A DNA stretch of 64,000 nt from Cliona cf. orientalis (taxonomy: Eukaryota; Porifera; Demospongiae; Clionaida; Clionaidae): positions 4,842,501 through 4,906,500 of the forward strand of contig OZ005698.1 of assembly GCA_963930775.1 (NCBI GenBank), written 5' to 3'. A program made the position numbers and the translations under genes. The notes under the pieces were generated by a model. It had not been told where the DNA came from and did not search any database. It worked only from the letters and a program-made list of their open reading frames with translations. Within the stretch, counting starts at the first letter, position 1; each line of letters opens with the position of its first letter. Positions 22,983 through 33,605 of the stretch are shown one piece after another.

Positions 22983-23313
22983 AATAGCTCTTTACCTTCA
23001 AGGCACATGATTTCAAAGTTGGGGGGAGGGGGGCTTTGCGACAACTGCAAGCAAAATGTGCAAAAAAATTTTCCCTATTGTGTCCAGAAGCCTTAATATC
23101 AGCAATTTCCAGCTTACATGTATTTTGTATATTTTGGCTATCCAACTATCATCAGAGTGAAGACAGCTAAAATTTCATCTAGCTTTAACAATCCCATATA
23201 ATTATAGTATACAAGCAGAGGGACTCGCTCTGCTCGCCCCCTGCTTTACTCAATAGTTTTAAGAACCCATGTAATAGTTTGTATACAATTGTATACATGT
23301 AGAATACAGTTAC

Positions 23314-23456
23314 TGTGTGCAACACCAATTTTTCAATAAATAAAGGTATCTTTGGTTCAAGAGAAACAAAGATAGTTCGGAACTCTTGGCATCCATTGCA
23401 TGGAACAATGGACCCAGTCTGGATCGTGTGGAGGCGGTACCCATAACTCACACCAA
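23314..23456 (-). CDS. Exon candidate of an unassigned minus-strand gene
   Basis: Acceptor ATACCAG, donor GTAACT, 143 nt. One frame reads GYRLHTIQTGSIVPCNGCQE and continues FRTIFVSLEPKIPLFIEKLV. A second frame on the same strand is also open and starts near LWVPPPHDPDW. No family recognised. Confidence 0.4.
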
Positions 23457-24342
23457 CTGGTATGTGTATTTATATGTAGCTAATGTGGACAAAAAGGAGT
23501 AAGCATGGAGTCAGGCAGGAAAAAAAATAAAACCAAAAAAGTAGCCAAAAAACAAAAGCATAATGTAACTAACATCAGCAGCAGCAGTTAAAATAGGCAG
23601 CAGTACAAAAAACTACAGCAGCGACTAAAGTTACAGTACATACATGTATCTAGTTCTTTCTTCACTATTAAATTTTATTTTACTTGATTATTTTACCCGA
23701 ATGCTGCATAATCGTCTTACCTGTGATGACGCGAGTTGTACACTGTGCCACTACTTTTTCTAAGATGGTGACAGGTCTCGGTAGACAATTTTCTTTGTCA
23801 AGGCACAGCTGTGGTGGAGGTGCTCATCTAGTGTCAGGACCAAGATATTACTTTGATTCCTGATGCGGCTCTCTCCAACATAGGGCTATCCATGAAGGAA
23901 TTTACAGCGATATACATCTACACTATTTAATTAAATAATTATGTAGAGCCGACTATAGTTATAGGTTGGTACATTTAAAACTGGTACATCAGCTAAGCAG
24001 CTAAGGACTGCCCTTTATTACCCCGCGCGCATGCGCAAGGGGTAATGTAATCAGTTTTGTCTGTCGTTGTCGTCTGTCGTTAGTACAAAAATCACCAGAT
24101 CTGGAGATCTAGGCATCTGAGCGACTCGTAAATACAACGTATCCGTCAATATCGCCGAAAAACTGGCTTCAGTATGCTTCGAATCGTTTGGCAAGGCCCA
24201 CGAGTGTTGCAAATACTGGGTTTGGGTTTGGGTTGGTATCATGCCACAAATGTGTAACCAATCTTGTAGAGACATTACATGTAACTAGGAGGTATGTATG
24301 ACTTAGGTCATATCATATCATGTAAAATTTACATTAACTTAC

Positions 24343-24409
24343 CACAGGATGAAGAAACTCCTGCGTTCCTGAAACAGAATAAGAACTGCTAGATATGGGA
24401 CTTGATGAC
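24343..24409 (-). CDS. Small exon candidate of an unassigned minus-strand gene
   Basis: 67 nt between a TTTTACAG acceptor and a GTG/GTAAGT donor, encoding SSSPISSSSYSVSGTQEFLH. The splice sites are strong, but the peptide is low complexity and cannot be assigned. Confidence 0.35.
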
Positions 24410-25772
24410 CTGTAAAACATAGCTGTGTCACAGTGATGGGCTTAAATGCTTTATTTACAAGTGGCCAAACTGTAAACCTGAAAAAGCACTTTCATCAACT
24501 AGCTCCCTAGAGCAATATACACATCTTTTGTTTACAACATGGTTTCCATTACCTATATGCACATGTAGTTGTGCACATGAGCAGAAAGCAACCTATTAGC
24601 CAAAGGTCAAATCTGTCTCTGAAAGTGGGCCTACATATAGCTGATAGGCATGGCTACAGTGGCCAAAAAATGCACTATTTGGGCCATCAATTCAAAGCAC
24701 AGGTTTTTTGCCAAATTTGATGAATTCATTGTGTGTACGAGTCACTTAGGTGCTTAAATTTCTAGATTTACATGTGTATATGCTCATGACAACAACTACG
24801 ACATAGCCGATTATTTTACCCAACTGCTCATGCATAATGTATCAAAAATAGGTGCCAAAAGTGAAACTACAAACAGCTATTTCGGCCTTATTAGGCCTTG
24901 TCAGTCAGTGCAGTACCCCAACAGGAAACCTAAGGCACCAAGCGGCTTAAATAAGTTGGAATCCTAAAGCAGATCTCATGCAGCTTGAAATACATCACAT
25001 GTAGGACAATCAAATTAAGGTACTGCCCACCATTAATATAGAAATTATGCAAGCGCCATAGAAAACCATGGTTAGGCTTATTGCTAGGCAGCAGTTTACA
25101 TACAGTGGAACCCCTCTAATTCAGACACCCTTGGGACCCAATACAAGTGGGCAGATTAGCAAGGTGTCCTTTTTTCAGAGGTTATTGAAGTATGGTGGGT
25201 GTGGCTTACCGCTATAAATAATGATATAACGTGACCTGAGACCTCTGCCACACAAGTGAAGCACATGGAGGCTGGTAATAAGTGCTATAGCTAGCCCTTG
25301 CTGTTTGTTTTACAAGCATTTTTCGCCAAAGTTGTCCACTATGAGGGTGAGTCTGTATGGGAAATGATACTGTTGGGATCAAGCCAAGTGTCTACTTTAA
25401 ATGAGGAATAGCCTGAAGTGTATCAGCTCAGAAGAATAAGGAACATTGTGTATCTACATGTATATGCAATAATTTTCTCTCTCTCGATGAGATCAACAGA
25501 CAAATATAGGTGTACCTTATCAGGTGCGTATATGCCTGAAAAAAAATATTTTGGTCTTTGGCTAGTGATAGTGCCTAGTCTGAGACATAAATTTAGATTT
25601 CTGGCTTGCCATGCCATTGACGGTCCCCCGGACTGACCACCATGCTGTATCTAGTCCCCCTGCCAATTAATACTGGACCCTGGAGTCCAACCCTGCCATA
25701 CAAATCCTTGAGACTATAAACCATGCATTTGTACCTGGACGTATTGCATCCCCACACTGGTGATACCAGAGG
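24410..25772. other. Intergenic DNA
   Basis: No credible gene. At 25103 the sequence CAGTGGAACCCCTCTAATTCA preceded by TA resembles the terminus of a Tigger/pogo-type element; its partner end was not located. Confidence 0.45.
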
Positions 25773-26376
25773 TAGTCTCGCGAGCCAGCCCCTCCTACGC
25801 AAAGAGAGAGAGGGTCTGGTGAATGAACCTACTTCCGTTTGTTCCATTGGAATGTATATTACGTCAGTTAATGTGATGTATACCTAACCGTAATGTGCTT
25901 CGCGATGATAATAAGTGCGCTTGCTTGCTATTTTCTGTGCAATCTCAATCAGTGGAAGAAATTCGAGATCACTGCAATGGAGGACACCGAGGACGTCAAG
26001 CAGCGATGGCCAAAAATGGTCAATAAATGACAATATTTGAAACGATACGATAGCCTTGGTATGAGCAGACTCTCGAACACCAGGTAGGTACAAACACTCT
26101 GTTGGTCACTGTACAAAACTTAAGATCACCTCCCCTTAGCTGGTGCATCTATGGTCGGCGTACCCTAGTCAACAGACTAGACGCAGTGGGCATGCTAGCG
26201 CTCGATAACTGGCTCAAGGGCCTGTAGACAGCAGAGAATAGTCTTTAATATGCGCACGAGAATTATACTCCTTGTGCGTACATTAACTGGTCACATGACA
26301 CAAGTCTGCAATCTCATTGGTAGTTCATATATCATACCTAGGAACAAACGGAAGTACATGTAGGTTCATTCACCAG

Positions 26377-26411
<35 letters not shown>

Positions 26412-26437
26412 GTAGGAAGGGCTGGCTCATAAGACTA
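25773..26437. mobile_element. Non-autonomous TAGTCTCG-family transposon, 665 bp
   Basis: Long inverted ends: left TAGTCTCGCGAGCCAGCCCC, right the inverse TAGTCTTATGAGCCAGCCCT, each running through a GGGTCTGGTGAATGAACCTAC segment. A 9 bp duplication TACCAGAGG (25764-25772) / TACCAGAGC (26438-26446) flanks it. The right end has a (TC)n expansion at 26380-26408 and a 6 bp CATGTA insert relative to the left. Subterminal sequence (TACCAATGA, ACATGACCA) also occurs after the left end of the element at 62661, so this is an internally deleted relative. It encodes nothing credible. Confidence 0.9.
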
Positions 26438-28490
26438 TACCAGAGCTGGGAAGCTCAAAGGGAGTGGTCTGGCACACAATACTACACTTACAGCATCAAG
26501 TATGACGAGCTCGAGGCTATTCAAATTGTCGTGACAACTACATGTGGTTTCTTGGTAATGCACCTGTCAACGGTATGCCCCAGTATCCCCCTCCCGCTCC
26601 AAGTAGGGGCATACTAGGGGATTTGACAATGATCATTTCAATTGCCCAAGGGTCGGAGCAATATTTGAAGTCAAATCCCCTATTCAGTACCCAGTGTATC
26701 CATAGGGGATTTGATTGCATTCATGCTGCTTCTGTTATGACGTGGTAATCATAGTCTCATGAGCCACACCCTCTAGTTTACGTCATTGTGCACAGAAAAA
26801 ATCAAATGCCCCACCCTAGGTCCAGCTTCTTCTGTAAAAACCCCTTGGTACCCCTTGGTTTTGCGCGGGAGGGGGATAGTGGGGCATGCCATTGACAGGT
26901 GCTTAAGGTTGCACGGCCGATAGCAGGCTCCTTCCCCTCCAGCCCATTGGAAACGAGCTAATAGCGCCTTCGATGAGCAACCTAGGGCTACCCCGCTAAC
27001 GCGTCTAGTCGGAATTAATAGTGTTATGTGGAAAGATGCCATAGAAATCGGTCAAGAAGCAGTGAGAAGGGGGTTCTTTTAAATTTTAGACTGATTTGCT
27101 CACGTAGAGAATTCCGAATGAGTGGTTCCATTATACAAGTACTGTGCGTGGTATAAAATGATAAGCATTAGAAGTTAACTCACTGCTGATTCATCATTGA
27201 TGGAACGAGCTAGCATTTCCAGTACTTGAATCAGAAGCCCCTGCTTGAATCGACTTTGCATTTGGCGGGCAATATTGCTGTTCTAAATGACGCCCACCAT
27301 CACATATGGTGCCGGTGACCCTTACCATGAACATTCATTACCCGTATATATGGGCTTAGTATCACTGTAATAATAAGGTAAATGAACCAGTTATGAAACA
27401 GTGCGTTATAAACTGACTTTTAGGTGAAACTAGATCTAATTAGCTCTTTGTTTCATAATTGGTACATGTTTCATAACTGGTTCATATATTATTATATCTA
27501 TATCCAAAGTAATTAGGGGTAACCCCCATTGCCCGCTCTAATCCCAGACTCGAGGGGTGGTAGGTTATTTTATTGGACTCCCTAGCCGGCCTATATACCT
27601 GCCCATGGACAATAATATAATATTATGTATACATCATATCGATATATCATAATCACGCAATCAGGGAAATAATATTATTACACACTTTTCCACTTTTTGC
27701 GCAAAAATACCATACCATATACATGTAATACTCACAAATTCATGCACGTGGCTAACTGCATGGTTTCGATTCAACAAAAATATATATAAAGAATGGATGA
27801 ACATCGTTGAGCACTCCCAGATCCTAGCTGTTAATTCCTCTGCATCCTTGGGGACAGCAATAAAATCAAGATAATAACTATTATTATTACATAATTATAC
27901 ATCGGAAACCTAACTATGCTGCACACTGAATACCATAATTAACATTATTACTACAAGTGATTGGTATGATATTTTAGTGGTAATAGTAATTAACTTTACT
28001 GCCACCAGCATCTTCATTCTTTGAGAAATCCTAATAAGAAAAGAGAGAATGTATTGGCCTTGTGGACATAATTAGGATCTAATTAGTATTAGATCCTACT
28101 TATAACAAATATAGTGATCTGATTGGTTAAACTGCATTATCTATCCTCAGGTGCATGCATATGCTGATCCAGAATTTTTGCATATGGAAGGTGGCTGATG
28201 GGGTGGCTACCCATAGTTAACCATACTGGTGCAAGGGGGGTGGCTGATTGATAACGGTGGATGTCTCTAATACTACGTTGCATAAAAGAACTGGTGAAGC
28301 AGGGTGGCTAACCACCCTATCCAAACTCCCCCCACCCCCCCCCCCCCCCCCCCCTTGGATCAGCCCCTGATCCTTCATAAAAAAAAACCTTGTAAGCTCC
28401 ATAAAAAGCCTGGTAAATTTGTTTGCCTATGGCTAGTTTGTTGCTAGGCATTTGTTTAAATACAAAGCTATTATTGCTAGGATCTCAAGT
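26438..28490. other. Intergenic DNA
   Basis: No gene recognised. A lone half-end TAGTCTCATGAGCCACACCC occurs at 26753, related to the TAGTCTCG family. AT-rich tracts dominate 27360-28000 and a poly-C run lies at 28331-28354. Confidence 0.45.
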
Positions 28491-28627
28491 AGTTAGGCAC
28501 TGTTTAGTCGGTTTCACGTGATTTAGAAGACCTCAGGGCTCACATAGAAACCTCGCTTCGCTCGAGATTCTACACAGAGCCCTTCAGTCTTCTAAATCAC
28601 GTAGAAACCTATAAACAGTGTCTAACT
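28491..28627. repeat. Perfect-looking hairpin / foldback element
   Basis: AGTTAGGCACTGTTTA at the left is the inverse of TAAACAGTGTCTAACT at the right. The arms continue through CACGTGATTTAGAAGAC to a short central loop, about 137 bp in all. The loop contains TAGAAACCTCGCTTCGCTCG. No coding role. Confidence 0.75.
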
Positions 28628-29381
28628 ATTATTTAGTACAGGCAATTTTTATGCATCATGTGATTATCATAAAAGCATGCGCTGTAACTTTAATATTATT
28701 ACAGTTGTGTGCATCTTCTATGAATTGTTCCAGTCTTCAGGTGGTGACATTCTCATTCTCCAAGGAGTATTTGGACTATGCATACCGTGTTGTTCTGCTT
28801 CCAAGCTCTCAAACAGTGCTCTCTGCAATTAGCAAAACTTAAACTGACAATAATATGGTTTCATAAACAATTATTCTATTATACACCGATAATAGGATTC
28901 TTGATCCTTATAATATTATATACAATTTATACTTGTAACAAACATTGTGATCTGATTAGTATCTATGGTTAAACACAGGCAAGTCGCTATAAAGAAAGAG
29001 CGGTGCTGTGGTTAAATATCCAAACATGCTCGTGATGTAATACAATTGGGCATTTAAGAGCAGTGCAGTATCACACTCTACCACCCTTTAGTGACTTCCC
29101 TGTCTCTATCCTTCATATAAGCTCGGTAGGAATTAAATTATATAAATTTTTGCCTGTGGTTAGGTTCACTGCTAGGCAGCAGTTTATATGCCAATCTTTG
29201 CTAGGATCTGACAGCTTGGATGGTCGATAGAACCCATTGGGGCTATGCACACATGCAACGCATACACCGTGTTCACGGCACATAATATGATCTGACGACC
29301 ATTACCACTACCCATCTTGGGCATGATGCAGCATTTACTAGCTAGTTATGGCCTATTATAGGCATGGCCAATAAAACATTA

Positions 29382-29569
29382 CCGTAAATTGCAAATATTT
29401 TATGTCTAAAATATTTCGTGCAATAATTTTTCTCATTAAATAATTTTCAGACAAACGACTGCATTATATATCGTTAATATTGCATAATATTATGTATTTT
29501 CACACGTTTAATTTTCGCATAATTTGCCAGGCTGTCTAGCTGAAATAACGAAATATTTGTGATTTACGG
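29382..29569. repeat. MITE family G
   Basis: Ends CCGTAAATTGCAAATATTTT / AAATATTTGTGATTTACGG, about 190 bp, AT-rich. TA precedes the left end; the right flank reads CA, so the duplication is imperfect. Confidence 0.7.
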
Positions 29570-29723
29570 CATGGCATTTGTAGCACCAGAAGAAGCACTT
29601 GTGAGCCTTGTATCAACTGCCCAGAAGCAAAACGAGTCATTTTGTCGTCATTTTCGACGTTTCATGGCCCTCATCACTTACTATGTTTAGTAACAACGTG
29701 GTAATGACAAATTAAACCAATTA

Positions 29724-30421
29724 CCGTAGTTAATTGAATACAACATTATGATTTAACGTAAGAAACTAGCATTTACAAACATGTATATAATTATTATGGA
29801 GCAAATGACGACCTTTGCCAGAAAGCGTGCATTTTTGAAAGTTTTTCCATAACGTAAGAAATTAGAATTTTATGAATTCTCATACCGTATTTTCCCGCTA
29901 TTAAGCGCATGCACTTATATCTCCACAGGAAGAAAACCTGCGCTTAATAGCGAAGTGCGCCTAATAGCGAGATGCGCCTAACAAAGACAAGAACGCATGC
30001 ACGTTCGCGGTATCGTTTATGGGCGTGGCCAATAAGTTGATCGCATGATCATTTGTGTTGATGCATTCCGCCCAGCTCGAAATGGCGCTCATAGCTCGAA
30101 GAACCTGAGAATCGATAGTAGCCATCGTGATTTATCATTCGAGTAAGCTGAAAAGGCTGGAACCCTGGGCTAGCAAGAAGCATGCAGATAATATATCGAG
30201 GTCAAGGGTCACATATGTGTTTATAAGCAAAATGCGCCTAACAGCGAGTACTTAGGTCTGGAAAATGGCATGCGCTTAATAACGAATATGCGCTTATAAG
30301 CGAGATGCGCCTAATAACGGGAAAATACGGTAACATGTATATTATGGAGTAATTGATGACCTTTGCCAGAAAACGTGTGTTTTGAAACTTTTTTCCATAT
30401 GTTCTATTAGATTAAGTACGG
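29724..30421. repeat. MITE family J, copy 1, split by a family A element
   Basis: Ends CCGTAGTTAATTGAATAC / TTAGATTAAGTACGG with TA flanks. The body GGAGCAAATGACGACCTTTGCC occurs on both sides of the insert at 29885-30330. Confidence 0.8.
29885..30330. repeat. MITE family A, copy 2, nested in family J
   Basis: Ends CCGTATTTTCCCGCTATTAA and its inverse, with TA duplicated on both sides. The interior GCGCTTAATAGCGAAGTGCG matches copy 1 at 1417. Confidence 0.9.
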
Positions 30422-31802
30422 TATTTTACCCTATGCATGGGACAATAAATTGAGATGGTAGTGCAACGGTACATGGATAAGGAAAGTAGCAACACTGTAG
30501 GGGGAAATAGAGTAAGGATTGAATATTAGATAATTATGGTACGTGCACCCTTTAAATGGACTACATGCCACGCAGGATTTAGAGCATGCACAGTATATTC
30601 TTCAGTCAACAAGTGCATCAAAGAAACTGATTATAAGCTGTGATAAAGTGTTTTGTAGAAGTGAACTGGTGCACTGTAACATACTTTTGATGAATAGATA
30701 TCCTAGTCCAAATGATGATGCACATGTAATAGGAGCATGCTATTATGAAATACTATGCAGCTCAGTATTATATGCTCCTTATAGAAAGATCATTCCGATC
30801 TGGTTAAGACACTTGTGATCATTCAGACAGGAAATTATTATGGCCACAGTGTTACATACAAAGAGAGTTTATGGAAACTGGAATCCCAAAAGTGGCATGC
30901 ATATTTTCCCACAAGTCTGTCCTCGGCAACTGTATAATAATGTACATGAGGCCTACAAGTTGAAAGTCTATATCACATATACAATGCAGGGTTCTCCCAA
31001 GTTAGAAATAGTAATGTAAAATTGTGGTTTTATCACATCAAAGGAGATATGGCACCAGAGTGGTACTGCTCTAACACGTTTTACCGTGTATATAGATAAT
31101 GTAGACCACGTAACAGTTGCATAATAGTCTCTATGATCTATGATATATCTTACAAAATATTCCGTGGCTACTTCAGCATACTTCTACTATTAGCCACATA
31201 ATACTATGACCCCTTGCTATAACAATAATATCCCAGGATGATGGCCTTAATCTACTGACGTACTTTAGCAGATTCCTTTCTTAGACCTCTCCATCGATAA
31301 CAATTGTACATTCTTTCCTTTTGTTCTTTGCAGGATGAAAATTTGCCATGAATGTAGTACTGGTGAAATTGGTGAAACGCAGCTGCAGGTATTAGGGTTA
31401 TATAAGTATGGTGCACTAAAGCTCTGGAAACATTCTAGCTGCAAAGGGACTATGCAAGCTAACTAGGAGATCATGGTGGCTCTTGCAGTTGCAGTATCAT
31501 GTAGACAGTTACATGAAATTCTACAATTATTGTTCAGATTATGAACTCTTACCCAGGACACCGACATGGTTAAAGTGGTGAATTTTTCCATTCAAAAATG
31601 CGTGCATGATGTGATATTTATGTAAAACACGATACTTCTCATGAATCTGTATAGATGGATTCTACGCAGCGTGTGAAGAATTTTAATACGATAAAAATGG
31701 TACTCAGCACCTTTTCAGGAAGTCAGCCAGGTTCCTATCATGCAGCAATACGATTATCCATCCTCCATGATAACTTCCAGTTCCTAACAGATTTACATAC
31801 TA
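30422..31802. other. Intergenic DNA
   Basis: A 91-codon frame at 30543-30818 starts MHPLNGLHATQD; it lacks relatives I know and splice context, so it is not called a gene. Otherwise no features. Confidence 0.4.
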
Positions 31803-32009
31803 CCGTATAGCGGGAAACTTTCGAGGGAGAAAACTTTCACGAATTTCGCGATTTTTCAGCCATCCGCGAAAGTTTTCTCCACGAAATTCTAGGCATGCCA
31901 CACCCATTATCCGATCAGTTTTTGCATTCCGCGAAAGTTTTCTCCGCGAAATGCTCTTTTCCTACCGATCCGCGAAAGTTTTCTCCCTCGAAAATTTCCC
32001 GCTATACGG
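31803..32009. repeat. MITE family B, copy 1
   Basis: 207 bp with long inverted ends CCGTATAGCGGGAAACTTTC / GAAAATTTCCCGCTATACGG and TA duplication. The motif CGCGAAAGTTTTCTCC is repeated inside. A diverged copy lies at 47120-47332. Confidence 0.9.
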
Positions 32010-32337
32010 TATCATTTCAAAATTTGCTGTTGAAAAATCAGATCACTAGGTGCAACCCGTGTAGCCGATCCGAGTACACAACCAATAATCACATAATTAG
32101 GCCACTCCAATATGATTCACTGTTTCCCCTTGCATCAGAAAGCCTGGAATGCGGGCGGGCGCGGGGGCGGTTCATTACTCATTATCACTAATGTATTAGA
32201 GTACCAGCAACATTGACAACCTCTGACAACAGGTATACACTATAATGAACAAAATCTGGAAATTATGGAAAAGATGCAGGCGGGAAATTGGAAACAACTA
32301 ATCTTAATCTTAATATTATTATTGGAGTGGCCTTAGT

Positions 32338-32800
32338 AACAATTTACTTTTTTGTGATTATTAGGTAATTATGCAAAAATTCAGGGCCTCGATGGAGCCC
32401 TTCTGGGACTTGAAATTCAGTGAAATAGGTAGAGTATCTTGCGTGTGTATCCAGCGAATAGCTTACAACCAGCATGTTTCCTTCTCTGACGAGCAGCAAC
32501 GGCTGAACTTCATGCATTCTCTAGGCTGACATAATCCTGTGGATATATATAGGTAGCCCTGCACCAAGTACGATGAGCAGTGTGCCGCCGGACCGATCTA
32601 CATATAGCTGTACATGTAGGCCTACTACGCTGTTGATTTTAGCTTTGAAACTTTTCACTATCAAGGTCGAGAGCCACTTTCAGATTCCCAATGATCCGCA
32701 ACTGAGGTGCTGGCATCGTACTGTTCAGTGAACCAACTATATTGACGACCTTTACCACATACACCATTTCTACTATGCAGCTACTGAGGATATATAAATA
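32338..32800. repeat. MITE family H, copy 4 (diverged)
   Basis: Shares AACAATTTACTTTTTTGTG, GGGCCTCGATGGAGC, CCAGCGAATAGCTTACAA and GCAGCTACTGAGGATAT with the other H copies. The ends are degraded. Confidence 0.65.
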
Positions 32801-33605
32801 TATGGTCGAGTTTTCATTTAATTCCCAGTTGCTGACCGAGTACAATGCATAATTACCTGATCAGACTGTGCTACCAGCATCAAAACTTGTGCACACACCA
32901 TGCAAACAGTGAATTTATATATTCCTCCCAATATTTCCCCCTGCAGACTAGCCGCACAGAACACCAGTAGAAAATATGCTTATGATTGACTCACATACAC
33001 AACGCCTCCATTCAGTGAACATATCCGAACATCGTACATTAGAATACTCTTTGTAGGAGGTATTATTTTCAACCTCACGATCAGTCGACATGTTGAATTA
33101 AACACTAGCATAAACCATAGATTCAACCTGTGCATGTGCATGTGGTAAGCTATAAGCGAGACGGTACGGATTACGTAATTTTACGCGGCCATATGGCCAT
33201 ATCAGACCGGAGACCCCGCCCGGGCGCGGGCCCAGGCCCCATCGATCAGATCATAGGTACGTAGTACTATATATATATAGTACATATTAAATGATAATGA
33301 TCGATCAGCAGTCGGCATGAAGACTTTGATGTGGATGGCGCGGCGCGCGCGCGTGCATGGCTTCGATATCGATACCGCATATTGATCTATATCTAAATAA
33401 AATGTAAATGTATTATTAGATATAATAACATAATAGGTTAAGTTGCGGCGTACGCGCACGCGCGCGTGAGCTATGGAATAACTTTAACCCTCTGTGTACG
33501 ATCGACTCAGCCGGCCGCCTGAGTCGCTATATAAAGGACGGGTCGGCCGAGTAACCCTTCTTTTCCCTGGCAGTCTCTTTGTGTGAAATCGGGCTATGTG
33601 AGAGA
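32801..33605. other. Region upstream of the phosphatidylserine decarboxylase gene
   Basis: No gene. 33180-33600 is GC- and CpG-rich compared with its surroundings (GCGCGCGCG, CGGCCGCC words), consistent with a promoter region of the gene that starts at 33606. No TATA box was assigned. Confidence 0.45.
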
